A DNA stretch of 64,000 nt from NCBI GenBank assembly GCA_013398015.1, contig VZRR01004499.1:487611-551610 (forward strand). Reading direction: 5' to 3'. Position numbers and translations under genes: made by a program. Shown one piece after another: positions 39,601 through 51,828 of this stretch. Source of the DNA: Oreocharis arfaki. Lineage: Eukaryota > Chordata > Aves > Passeriformes > Paramythiidae. Position 1 is the first letter of the stretch. The number at the start of each line of letters is the position of its first letter. A model generated the notes under the pieces. That model was given only the letters and a program-made list of their open reading frames with translations, was not told the origin of the DNA and did not search any database.

Positions 39601-42600
39601 GATGTCTGACAGTGAGATGCTGTATAATAGCCACTAGTTTAAGTAATTGCTGGGAAAGTAGATTTCGTAATTGACAGACCCTGCTGAAACTGGTTCCAAA
39701 AGCTGGTGGAAAGTCATATAGGAATAATAAATCAAATGGCATTTGATGTCAGAATTTGAAGGTAGGTAGCACTGTTGAATGGCAAGACACCACCACTAAA
39801 TTACGGTTTGCCACTACAGCAATTTTTGGTAACATCAATTTGAAAACAGGAATATGTTGTTAAACTGAGGACAGGAATCTGACAGTTAGAAGAATTATGA
39901 TGAAATGGGCTAAGCTGCACCCAAGAAAAAACAAACTATTTGAAATTATGTGGCCTGCCACATGTTTATAAATTTATGGTGGAAATTAATGATTGGAAAT
40001 TATAAGAGTGTCATATAGACTAACTGAAAGAATAGCTGATACCTTTTTCTTCAGAAGAAAGAAGAAGAGACAAGCTATAGTGCCTGGGAGAGTCCAAATT
40101 TGGCAATACACACATCAACATAACTCAGGATATCAATTGTTATAGGAAAAGATTAAATTACTACCTCCTGAAAGTCCCAGCAACTAGATGAGATACTTAG
40201 AGACCAAATACAAAGAGTTAGAGCTTAATTGTATTTGACAGTGCATATTATAAAACGTTAAAGTAGTAATATGCTTTGGAAAAAACAGGTATGTTATTGG
40301 AGCTGAAGCTTTAGGAAAATTTGGAAATCTCATGGAGGTGTGCTGTAGTGGTTGAACTACTGCACAGAAAAGCATGTGTTCTTCCAGAGCTTTTGCGTCT
40401 GCAACAATCTGTTGTTGCTGGTATTTGCAAACATGCAGCCCTCCTCTGGGAATTTGCAGCAGCCTGAGGAACGCTGAGACCTGGTTGCCTATGCCTGTGG
40501 TGGTCTCCAACATTCCATGCATGGGCCAGGATATCTCTGAGGAGCAACAGGGAAGTAGGGCTGGGCCTTGCCTCTTGCCTCCCCTGCGCGGGACCTGTGC
40601 CTGCAGGCAGCTCTTATCTGCCCACGGATCCTCAGGTCTGCTCCAGAAGCAGTGTCTGACGGGGCCGTCCCAGTACCAGCTGTGCAACATCACTTGGCAG
40701 CTCAGGCTAATCTTCTATGGGACATTTCCTCTGTATGTCTCCATTTCATTCTTCATATATAGAAGAATATATGCATTCATATATATGTTCATAGGGCATG
40801 GAGTACTGCAAAAAAGCAGAAGCACCCTGGTCATCACCTCTCTCCCTGCAGTCCCTTTCTCACATTAGTGTCTTCTCCTCCCCTCTGAAACTCATTTGTG
40901 GGTTTCCCCTCATTCTGCTTATCTATGGGAAATCTAAGTTTCGGGAGAGCAGAGAGATACTGTCTGGCCCTAAGGTATGTTAATTTACTAAGAGAAAGCA
41001 TTAATTTCTGCTCCAACTAAAGTTTCAGCAAATTAACTTTATAGAATCTGAGTTTAGCATGCCTACATAAGAAGAGTGTATCATGTCTGCATATTTAATT
41101 TTGGTTTTTACAATGTATTAGTCAGCAGCTCAACAAAATGACTGACAGAATGTGACTGATGAGAAAACAAATCCAGTAAATAATTACACTTCCAGTTTCC
41201 GTTGCCAGAAAAGTCCTTTGTTTCAAAGCAGCCAAATTTTTTCCTCTCACTCCTCCAAAATAAAACTTCAAGCTGGGATATAACTGAATAGCAACTAGAT
41301 TGGCAGGAGTTAAGCACCACACAAACCCCTGGCAATTCAGGTAAATCCCACAACTTACTCATCCATTTTGAAATTTGGACTAGCTTGGCCACAGATTATA
41401 TAAAATAAAACATAGTTCCCAGGCCCTTTAGAAGGGACAGAAATTACTCACAGATGGAACAATTTTGCAGAAATAGATTTGGCTCTTTCAGTTTGCAGGC
41501 AAGCCCACACAAGCCACAGAATGGAGCTAGTTCCCTTCTGAAGGCACCTGAACCACAAATCCTTTATTTACTATATAAACTCTTACACTGACCCCAGTGA
41601 CTTTCAACTCTGCACGTGTCCATTCCAAGCTTACTTCCCACACCCAGAATTCCTCCCCAAGATGTCCCTCCAGCAAGGTGCAGCTCCCGCCACAGTATGT
41701 TTTTGCCTGTCCCAAACCTTTTCACATTGGTGCATCTCTACTTTAATACTATAAAGCCAACAGCCTGTATGCAAAGGATAAGATTTAGTAAATTTCCATG
41801 GAAACCATGAAGCATCAATACTCATGCTAGCAAAGGCCACACAGATCTCTGATACACATCTAGGGCATCTACTACTAATGACAGACCCAGCCCTTTGTTC
41901 CTGAACACCACTCTTGGTGCTGCTTGACCCTACAAGTTCTTACTGCATCTGAGGAATGAGAATGCCCCCTCAAAAGACAAAAAGAAGAAATTGTCCCCAT
42001 AAAGTGGATTAGCAATTTGGCTTTCTTTTCCCAGGAGGAATTTCCAGTCTTTCACTTGATCTTAAACACACAAAATCTCAGCACACAACCATGCTTTTCC
42101 CTAAATCATGCAAAATTGCCACTTAACACGTCCACATTGCCATTTAACAAATTTACTGTTCTTCCAAGAAGCTCTGACAATAAACTAATTGCTGAAAAAA
42201 AAAAATCATACTGTCATAGGCGGGCCTGCTGTGTTCAGTAGATGCCTGGAAATCAGCCACACTGTTCTGACATAGTTGTGCATCACTATACTGATTTCGA
42301 GGCATGTTTTTCCCTGAAGAATTGACAGAAGTGTGCATTACAGAAGGTGAGAAAACTTCAGTAAAGAGCTACAGCTTTCATCTCAAGACATCCTGCAGTA
42401 GATCTGAACATGTTCCTTCAGGTTCTTCTTTTGCTCTATGCCAGCAAGACGACTTGAAAAATCTTCAGGTCAGCAAGGATTGTCGATCATTTGCTCTACA
42501 TGTTTAGGGAGAGGAGGAGTTTCATAGACTTTCATTACCTGGGCTCGGCTGGAGCAGTTCCCAGGTGCATGGAGAGTACCCCTAGGCACCACTTCCCTTT

Positions 42601-45129
42601 CTTGCCTCCCTGTTGCCCTCCAGGAACAGTATACAGAAGCAGACTTCTTTCTCCTTTTGCAAGTGAAGAGAATGCCCTTAGCCCTAAGCATTTGTGTCTC
42701 AAACTGTCTATACAGCCCATACTGAGAAAAGCTGCTGCATCAAATCCTAAGCCAGAGCCAGTGTGCAAAAAGTTGCCAGCTGGTTTTGTGAGGAGTATCA
42801 TGTTTCTCTTACTTTGTTGAAAACCTTGCCCATGTAGCATCAGCTGCAATATCATCACTGACAAAAAGTCTGTAATGTCACTCTCCTTTTACCCGCTCTA
42901 GAGTAGTTCACCTTAGTTCAGCAACAGCCTTGATTAGACCCACTTTCATTTTCTCAGAGCATTTACAAGTTTAGCTAAACCGATGGATCTAATGTTGTTA
43001 TCATCCAATGTCAAGCTTATAACTGTCCACTCACCTGCCGAAACATTGCGCAGTCAATGGCATACCTGGTCCTTACGAGTCAGAATTCCACTTGCAGAAA
43101 TGATCATGGATGTATGTGATAAAGAGTTCATAAGCCACAAGAATATTTACGGTTTATTTTCTCTAGCTAGTGCTGACAAATACAAATCTGGAGTACCAAG
43201 ATTAAAAGGGAATCAATGTGCATTTTATACTACATCTACAATGCTTGGTTTAATTTTAACTGTGTGTGTTAGTGTTAGGCCTTCTTTGACCTGGGGCATG
43301 AGGCATAGCATTTACTATTAAGTGACAAGAGATCATAAGGCTACTCTTTCCCAGCGAACAGAGAAATAAGTAAAGATCTTTACTCATTCTTGATATTAAA
43401 ATGGAGCTAAATTGAATAAATTTTGCAGTTATATGTAAATTTCATGTCTTATAAATACAGACAAGGAGATAAACCAAGACGCCACAAGCCAGTGAATGTC
43501 AATGATACAGTCCAAAACTGCCTGAAAGCAGTAGTAAAACAAGTTTGGAGCAGCACCTTCTCAGATCTTTTGGCAACAAATTCTTATCACTGGAGATTAC
43601 ATTGAAGGTAGCACTGGCCATTTTGTATTTGGAGGGAGATTTTTAGGTTTTGCAGGAACTGATGCTGGCGGTCCAGCTGCAGAGAGTTGAGGAAGTCAAC
43701 ATCTCTTAAATCTGACATAGAGCAGAGGTTCTTAGCACTAAAGATCACATATCTGTGAGAAAAAAACCCAACAAACGCAGATCAAGTAATTGCATCTGTC
43801 TTTTTAAATTGTTCTTAATGTAATGAACATATTACAGTGACCTTTAGAACATCTAATGGGTGATGCATTTAAGCTTTTTGAATATTTAAGCCACCTTAAA
43901 ATCATGTTTCACTTGTTTATTTCTACCTTAGCCTGTGCACTGAACTGCATCATAATCAAGATGGATTAAAAAACAACCCAACCGATACATACGGATAGTT
44001 CCAGATCTTGTTTTTGTATTTTGTCTTAAATCTCAACTACAAAAATAATTCTCTGCTGTTTCTCTTGAACTGCTATTTTGGTCTGGTTTGTTATTCTGAT
44101 TCTTAAAAATCAAAACGATCACTGCTCTTTATTTGTGAACAGAATAATTTTACAGAATACAGGTTTGTAAGCTTCAGAAATTTCAACAGATTTTGGGATG
44201 TATTTCTTAATGAATGCAGGAAGATTACACACAATTTAATTATTTAACTCTTGACAGAGAGTCTTCCAGTTAAAAAAAAAATGTGTCTTCTGAAAGCTTC
44301 TTAAATCATCAATTTATTTTGGTTCCAACTTCTCTTTTACATTCTGGTTTCAGATCCTATTGTCAATTTGAGAGGTCTGCTTTTTTTCTTTTCATGGGAC
44401 TAATTCTTTAGTGCTGCTTTAAATTACTCTTTCACCTGACTCTAGAATTCAATATAGTGCAACTCAGTGCTTTGACCACTACCAAATGCAAAGTCCAGTA
44501 TGTCAGCTGTTCTTTGAAAGGTTTTGTTCCTATTGCAACCACTGTGAATTTTGAAATTTTGCTGATAGATGGGGTCTCTTTTCTACTGACCTGGGCATGT
44601 TTTAGTCCATGATATAAACACTTTCAGTGCACGTGTGCAGGACTCTTTAACTGAGCAATGCTAATTGGTACTACACACACAAGGACCTAGCAATGTAAAA
44701 GGGAAATGACTCATGAATTTCCTTTCCTTTCATTGGCAATGTCAAAAGATTTTCTTACCTCTTTCATTTTGCCTCCTCTGTACACCAGCTCTGTGCATAG
44801 TTAAGCATAGTTCATAAATTCTCACTGTTTCAAACCTCACTATTTGAGGACAATTTTTAGTTCACATTTGTATCCCTGAAATAAATCCGAAAGAGTGGAA
44901 GAATTTACCTGAAAACTAGATTACTGCAGAGATGAAGACAAATAACTTGTAATTTGTGGAGATTAACAGCAGCAAGCCTGTCTGAGTCTGAATCTGACAT
45001 TGATCTCAGCACAATCCGTGTCTACCCATGAGAAACTTAATCAAGAGAAGCAAGAAATTCAAAACAATAAAGGCAAACATAGCAAAAAAACAGCAAACAT
45101 AGCTGCAGCTGACTTTTGTTTAGATTCCT

Positions 45130-45340
45130 GAGATGTCTATGTTGTAGATAACTAATAATAGCATAGTGTAGTTAAAATAGCCAATTAATCTATTGTAGTA
45201 GTTAAGCAACCAATGGACAATTAACCCGAATGATAAACATACAAAAGTGAAAATATATGACACTGGCTTTTAGAATAAACACTTTTTGCCTACACTTTAT
45301 GTTAAAATTAGTGTGTGTCGTGTCCGCCTCAACTGCGACA
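45130..45340 (+). mobile_element. Candidate solo LTR of an endogenous retrovirus
   Basis: The segment has LTR-like layout. It begins near a TGTTGTAGAT, and has an AT-rich U3-like part with a TATA-like ATATATGA at about 45252. A polyadenylation signal AATAAA lies at 45274-45279. The 3' part carries GTGTGTCGTGTCCGCC and ends in CAACTGCGACA, a style of ending seen in avian retroviral LTRs. No target-site duplication or flanking retroviral ORF was found, and the 5' boundary is uncertain. This is a pattern-based suggestion. Confidence 0.4.
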
Positions 45341-47148
45341 GTAATTCACTGAGTGCAAGGATTGTGAGAACATAAGGATAGAGAAATGGTAGAAAAAGGT
45401 AATTGCTGTGTGATGGTATTGCAACAAAGACATATTTACTTTGTGAGAGGAGTATGGCCAGCGGGAGACATTCCCTCCCAGCTCTGTCTGGACAGTGGCC
45501 GAGTCATAGATAAATTGTGTAAGAAAATCAAGAGCTGTAGCTCAAGTTTGACCTCTACCACTGAGGCACTCCTCAGTATTACAAGCCACTGGAAGCAGAG
45601 GGTTTCAAGCTCAGGCCTCAAGCAATATGAGGTGTGGAACTGCTGGGCAATTGGCAAGGATGCTGGAGTTCATCCGCCAAACCAACAACTGTTCCTAACT
45701 CTGCTGACTTGTCACCTTGAAGATGTTCTCATAAATGGGGCTGGTAGGCCACAGAGTATAGTGAAATAAACATTCTTGTTGATTTGAGGGCAGATCACTG
45801 GGGTTACATTAGAAACAAGGAGCTTCAGAGGAGCAACATTTCCCACCTGGAAGAGAATGTAATGTGAAAGCTAGACATGTTCCTCCATACTGATGGGTTT
45901 TTGGAATTAAAAAGTAAAATAGTAAGTAAGTAAAAATAATTATCTGTGTACAAAATACCCAGATTTTATAGAGGATTTCAATAATGATATTCCACAGAGT
46001 ATTTTCTTCTGTCATAGCACTAAATGTTAGGCTGTTGTGGCTCTTCTCCGAGATGGTACTCTCAAGCCTAGACAAAGAGAAGGAAGATTTTTACTGTCAT
46101 TTAATTAGACTGTCCTTTAAGGAGACTGGCATGTTATAATGACAACATTTACAGTTGCCTTATGTCTAATTAGTATTTTAAACATTACATTAGAAAAACC
46201 CGTTATTTAGTGTTCTGCAAACATGGCCAATAAAGCTTTTGTGTTTGAAGTTATACTCAGTTTATATTTTCTTATCACATTATTCACTAGCAGAAACTGG
46301 AATTTTAAAAAAGCAGTTAGCTTTAGCCTCCCTAATAAAGTTGTTCATGGTACTCATTGTAACTGTGCAGTACACAAGTATAGCCCCCAGATTTCTCATC
46401 TTATTTATTTCTAAAAGCAAACAAATAAAATAGACAAAATTTTAAAAAAACCTCAAAAACTCCCAAAGCCTTTAAAATAAATTATTTATTACAAAATTTA
46501 AGTTTTCCTTACAACCGATCATGATATATAATGAGTACCTGTTAATAACAATAATAATAAAGCTGTTTCAAAAGGCATGTGTTAGCAAGTAGTATTTAAC
46601 CCACTGCAAGATAAACAGAAATGTCAGATGGTCTTCGAGGCTTAATAGTAAGCAAATACTTTCAGTTGAAGGTAAAGGACATACTCTTACAGCTAAATCC
46701 CGCAGTCTAGCTAGTTGATGATATGACAGCAAACTACAACAGTTAGGCAGTGATACCAGTCCACACACCATTTTGACTTGTGGTTTTGACTCTAGTGAAG
46801 AATGTGTACCATTGTGTATACATTCATGTTTTGCTCCCCAATATATGGAGTGCCAATAACTAACATTCCTATCTTAAGGCACTCATAGGATTTATTCATC
46901 ACTGAGAATTTCAGTTTCTGAATATTAAGTTCAGATGTCCTCTTTAATGTGGGCTGCTGGAAACTTGTTACTGTAGTTAATCTAAAGAAGTTTGATTAAT
47001 TTTGCTCAATATATTCCTCAAGAATATATTACTCAGGTGATATAAACAGTTTCTGCTCCATAAACACTATGGTTTGTATGCAACGTTTACTTGTTTTTAC
47101 TAACAATTAAATTATTCAACATACTTTAATTACAAAGACCATATACAT
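45341..47148. other. Intergenic, no gene seen
   Basis: A 127-codon frame at 45386-45769 directly follows the candidate LTR but shows no retroviral or other domain I can recognise. The remainder is AT-rich, with short frames only. Confidence 0.45.
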
Positions 47149-47450
47149 GTTTTTCCGCTTTTGTCTGGGATAGAGTTATCTATAAGGGTTAAGTGCTATC
47201 TTTCAAATTTGTGTCAGCAATGTTGATGACACAGGGATGCTTTCATTACTGCTGAGCAAGGCTTAAGCAGCATCAGGGCCTTTTCTGCTCCTCTCAGCAC
47301 CCCACCAGTGAGTGGGCTGGGGCTGCACAAGGATCTGGGAGAGGACACAGCTGGGACAGCTGACGCCAGCTGACCAAAGGGTATTCCAGGCTCTATGGCA
47401 TCATGCTCAGCATACAGAACTGGCGGAAGGAGACAGAAGGGTTCCTTACC
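47149..47450 (+). mobile_element. LTR fragment (U3 side), + orientation
   Basis: The sequence around 47163 (GTCTGGGATAGAGTT) resembles the start of a common avian LTR. Further right, the order CAGCTGACGCCAGCTGACC ... ATGCTCAGCATACAGAACTGG is the same order found, reverse-complemented, in the LTR at 48148-48708, so the two belong to one family. The TATA region is altered to CATACAGAAC. The part downstream of the promoter is missing, so this is a truncated copy. Confidence 0.7.
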
Positions 47451-47454
47451 CACA

Positions 47455-48147
47455 GCTACAGTCCTCTCGGGAGAAAACCTGCTCCAACATAGCCTTATCC
47501 ATGGCTGTAGTCCCTCATGGGGCGTACCTGCTCTGCCATGGGCTTCTTCCAGACTACAAACACTGAGTTGCTCCAACAGGACTTTGTGCATGCTTCAAGA
47601 TGTTCTTGCTGCAGCATGGATTTGTCCTCGGGCCACAGTCCTCTCGGAGGTGTATCTGCAGTGGTACAGGCATAACCACGGCCACAGATACTTCAAGATG
47701 TACATATTCTGGCACAGGCATATCCATGACCGCAGACACTTTGGGGTGCCATGCTCCTTTGTGTGTGTACTTATTCACAGATCACAGAGCCTTTCAGTTG
47801 ATTTCATAGTGGAGTTCCAGCCTGCCCAGTACTGTAGCACAGAATGAGCAGTGATGCCCTGGCCATCTGCCAGCCCATGCGCATCACCACGGCTGTTATC
47901 AGAATGCTTCCAGGCCAGCAGAATAACATGATCAGCAGCACAGCCCTATGGCAAGCAGTGAAAGCAAAAAGCAGTCACTAACAAGCACTAGACTCTAATA
48001 TACAGCTAGGCAAGTGAGCCCCATGGCAAGCGCAGGAGCCTGTTGATTAATAGCTAAGCAGCATAACTGCTACAAATCCAATCTAGTACATCCCAATCAA
48101 ACATTATCTTGCACCCTTTGAGAGTCACGTTGAGTGACAAAAAAGAC
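47455..48147 (-). mobile_element. Internal region of an endogenous retrovirus, degenerate
   Basis: Reading leftward from the LTR at 48148, this is the 5' leader and early internal part of a decayed provirus. At 47455-47778 a 48-49-bp period is visible: GCTACAGTCC at 47455, GCTGTAGTCC at 47503, GACTACAAAC near 47552, GCCACAGTCC at 47632, GCCACAGATA at 47681 and CCGCAGACA near 47730. Short frames cover it on both strands (for example 47554-47778 on -), but no intact gag, pol or env is present. It ends against the oppositely oriented LTR fragment instead of a matching 3' LTR. Confidence 0.5.
48122..48139 (-). other. Degenerate primer-binding-site-like sequence
   Basis: Eight bases inside the LTR edge, the - strand reads TGTCACTCAACGTGACTC. 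The CAACGTG core is that of primer-binding sites matching tRNA-Lys(1,2) in class II retroviruses, with several changes around it. Its location directly 3' of the LTR (in element sense) supports reading the element on the - strand. Confidence 0.4.
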
Positions 48148-48708
48148 TGTCGTGGTTTAACCCCAGCCATCAACTAGGCCCCTCACAGCTACTGGCTCAC
48201 TATCATACATCAGGATAGGGGGGAGAACTGGAATGATAGAAGTGAGAAAACTCATGGGTATTGCAATAACGAAGATTTAAGAAGTAAAGCAGAAGCTGCA
48301 CATGCAAGCAAAGCAGAATAAGGAATTCCATCTTCACTTTCCTTGGGTAGGAAAGAGCTCATCCGTCCCCAAGAAAGCAGGCCTCCATCATATGTGATGG
48401 TGGCCTGGGAAAACAAAGGCAATCACTAAGAACATTCCTTGTTCCTTCTTCCTAGCTCTATATGCTGAGCATGACACCATATGATCTGGGATCTCTCTTG
48501 GGTCAGTTGGGTTCAGCTGTCTGGATGTTTTCCCTTCCAGCTCCTTGTGCACCCTCAGCCTTCTTGCTGATGGGGTGGGGTGAGGGACAATAAAGACCCT
48601 GACAATCATCCCTGATTTAACAACATTGTTTCCATCACAAATCCAAAATATAACCCCATAGTGGCTGTTACAAAGAAAATTAACTCTATCTCAGCTGAAA
48701 CCAGAGCT
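48148..48708 (-). mobile_element. Near-complete LTR of an avian endogenous retrovirus
   Basis: About 560 bp. On the + strand it begins TGTCGTGGTTTAACCCCAGC and ends AACTCTATCTCAGCTGAAACC. Both termini match, in reverse complement, a common avian LTR with TGTC...GACA-type ends. Element sense is on -: U3 on the right, a TATA-like AGCATATAGAGC at about 48455-48470, and the U5 end at 48148. The internal region continues to the left. No target-site duplication is obvious. The class II (betaretrovirus-like) assignment is inferred from the primer-binding-site remnant. Confidence 0.75.
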
Positions 48709-51599
48709 AGTGTTTTAATTTAACTCTATGTTGTCATCTTTTCCATCCGATTTCACTTGTTACAAATTGCGAAGTGTGAAATAATTTTGATATTTCAAAC
48801 ATCACCTGTTCCCAACTGCAATTAGCATTTAAAAGCTTAACATCCATTTTCATTCAAATATGCCGCGTCTGTAGTCATGGTAACCTCCTCATCAGCTTTA
48901 TCTTCCAGCTTAAGAAAGTACTGCTGGGGCACTTAGACATGTTATTTAGGATTTTTCATTTGACTCCCTCCTCCTTCCCTCTCCAGCACAAAAAATACTT
49001 CTGTGCTTGCTTTTACCAAGTTGAAGGTTTACAACCACAAGATAATAGACAAAATTAAAATACTGTTTAAAAAAAAAAAAGGTTTTACTTCTTGGAGCTT
49101 CCTGGAAATAGTAACTGGTGAAGAAGAGTGGCTTATGAATTCAGATGACTCCTCACACATGATGCAGTAAACTACAGTAAGGTATTAAAAACTACATATT
49201 CAGCATAAATATAAATAAATATAAATAAAAGTGAAAACCTAGTCACATATACAAATGTATAGGAGTAGAATCCAAATGCTTAACAGAGGTGCCTTCTCTT
49301 CTCTCTTTAAAGGAGGAACATTGAACCAGCTGTGAGGCAGATATTGTTTCACTCAAATAATTTAATTTTTCTGTATTCAACCAGGATACACTATGGTATT
49401 TAATTTTATGAGTAAAAAAATTTCTTTTATTGTTATTATCCTTCTTATATTAATTTAACTGTGCTTTTTTATTTCTCTCCTGATTATTAGGCAGCGTTTA
49501 TATGAGAATGGGTCAGCTGACTCAAAATGCTTAAGTCATTGGTAGAGATATCCATCTGTGAGCCACGTAATTTTTGTTACAGATATTATTGTCCCTGGCT
49601 TGCGACACATATTTATTGTTGGGAGAAAAATCATTGCAAGTACAGAGAAACAAATGGATATTAGAATTCAGATGCATGGACTTTTGGGTAGTAGATAATA
49701 TAATTATAGGAAATACAATAGCATAATTATAGGGGATTTTCTACATATTCTCCCTGTGGTCATTTGTAAAAGTCACCTGCTTCAACTTTTAATTCAGAAA
49801 TTGATAGAAATCGGGGTACTATGCACGTATCTCAGCCTGCCTCTGGGCCATCTCTGAAGCTGTGAAACCATTTTAGGTATTTTTTCAAGTGGCCACTTCT
49901 CACAGACTGCAAGACAACAATTCAGCAGTCACAAGAAGCTGTATAAGCATGCCTACCCTTAATCCCTGTCACCACTGTATAGGAGGCACACACCGAATGC
50001 TTGAGATGTAGCTACTCCACTGAGGTCTTGCGTATGTGAATACAGAAGTAAATCCACATTTTAATTAATTCTTATCTATGTGGGGTCTCCAGAAGCACAG
50101 TTAAAAGCAATCTCCACATGTCTCCTTGCATCATCCTGAGAGTGAACAAATGCAAGTTGTGATAGTCAACAGGCCCCCTCTATCCGCTGTCAGCCACTAA
50201 TGACCACCTCCCAGTGTGCAACATGAAATAAATGTACACTGCAAGTGAAGACTCTGGCCTTAAAGGGCATTTTGTGTGTGTGACTCAGCTATGGCTCTCA
50301 CCAGAAACTAGTGAAATTTTGGGAATATCTTTGTAACTTTTTACATCTCTTTCGTGGCCACATAGTTTCTAACTGTATAGTTAGTTTCTGCTGTACCTTG
50401 GTATATCTGGTTTTGCCATCTCCTGAGTCTCTAGAGCTTACAGGTTTCCCATCAATGCCAAGGGCAACCCAAACAGCCCAGGTGCTACAAAATGCTAGTG
50501 TGGAAATATAAACAGACTGTGCACTCCAGGCTTACTCCAACAGTCCTTATTTTTCATGTGATGTCCTAATAATAATTGTAATATCTGTGTATTACCACTT
50601 AGTAAAAATGCTTACATTTTTCTATTCTGCATGAAGCACCAATTAACAGTTATCTTCTGTTTGCCAAGGGATGAAATAAGAGTTCAAAATGAAGAAGGTG
50701 GAAATTGTAAAAGATTATTCTTTACCCCAAAGAGACTGAGAGTTCACCTCTTACAGTAGGGTTTTTCAGAATGTGTAAAGGATATCACTGAAAGCAGAAA
50801 AGTGTTAGTGAGCTGTTTACCAGACTCCTCACAGATCTCAACCTCTGTCCTACCCAACCCATCTGAATATCCTTGCACTTGTCTGGGCTCTGCATTTTTC
50901 AAGGACTTCCACATGAAGTTCTTCTGTAACTGCCCTGAACCAATCAGGGTCTTCCTTGGCTGTTGGCCTGCCTACACTGGATTACTTTGGTTTATCCATG
51001 GATTACCAGCTAGGTTTTTCTAACAATGGCATAGAGGAGGAGTGCAACTGGTATCTCAAAAGAGCATCACCCGTGTACTGTAATAGATCTCCAGCACATG
51101 TAACAGGAAATTAGCTGTGGCAGAGCTGCATTGTAACTGTTTCAACGTATGTGAATTTTGGAGCAACTACTTGATGAAGCAAAGCTTATTGGGGAAATAC
51201 TAATGTTAAAAGCAGAAGATCAGAATAGAAAGGGACAGTTCTGGCTGAGGAATTCTCCTGTTTTCTTGTGTGTTGAGTGCATCTTTATTGTTTTCTGTGG
51301 CAACTTTGAAATGCAGTTTGAAGAAATTTCTGTTCAGCAGAAATTAATCATGATGAATAACTTAATCGTGGGTATGTCATCTTCCTTAAAATCAAAACCA
51401 AAATGAAACGTCCTCTTCTTTCATTTCCCGATTTCCCTTCATTTGGCATAAAGGATATTTTGATCAGAAGGCCTCACCTTTTTAAAACAACCCCGCTCTT
51501 CAAGGCTTATTACCTTTGCTAGAAGCGCTGGATTCTACCTCGCTTAAACCGCGCCAGCTAAGCCAGTACGAAGGGGAAAAAGAAAAAATAATGAATTTC
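48709..51599. other. Intergenic, upstream of the SLC24A2 promoter
   Basis: No gene supported. It contains a short AT repeat (ATAAATATAAATAAATATAA) near 49206-49229 and an A run at about 49068-49080. ORFs are 82 codons or fewer. Distal regulatory elements cannot be told from sequence alone. Confidence 0.5.
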
Positions 51600-51699
51600 T
51601 TGCCCCCGCCGCTTGGCCAGTGACCCAACTCCCGTGGGAGCGCGGCGGGCGGGGGCGGGGCGCCGCCTGCCCCGCCTTTGAGGGGCGGATCCCGCTGCC

Positions 51700-51828
51700 G
51701 CCGCCCGCCGCAGTCGGTCCCGCGGGGGGCTGAGCAGGGGCCGCCGTCCCTGTCCGCATTCCGCTCGCTCCCGCGCCCCTGCCGAGCGTCCGCGGGCCGG
51801 CGCGCAGCGCAGCGCAGCGCAGCTCCTG
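51700..51828 (+). other. SLC24A2: Candidate non-coding exon 1 of SLC24A2 (start unknown)
   Basis: A good splice donor, CTG|GTGAGC, lies at 51828/51829 within the CpG island, just after a GCGCA tandem run (about 51801-51820). Joined to the acceptor at 53718 it would give a spliced 5'UTR. The transcription start cannot be placed, so the left coordinate is nominal. Other donors in the island, or inside the unread gap, are possible. Confidence 0.35.

Larger units (their letters stand above)
27966..45129. other. Intergenic, gene-free
   Basis: About 17 kb with no supported gene. The longest frames (164 and 169 codons, overlapping on opposite strands at 40184-40868) sit in a local GC-richer stretch and look like shadows of base composition. 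Minor structures include an AT inverted repeat TTGATTAA/TTAATCAA (31473-31480 and 31493-31500), a TTTG run at about 31955-31968, a 15-bp tandem pair at 36638-36667, and the repeats listed separately. No RNA gene was recognised. Confidence 0.5.

Noticed and set aside
40184..40868. Overlapping 169- and 164-codon frames as genes
   Set aside because: They are antisense to each other, without domains, and are best explained by local GC content.
48580..48600. AATAAA at about 48590 as the LTR polyadenylation signal
   Set aside because: The LTR reads on the - strand, so this + strand motif lies in U3 on the wrong strand.
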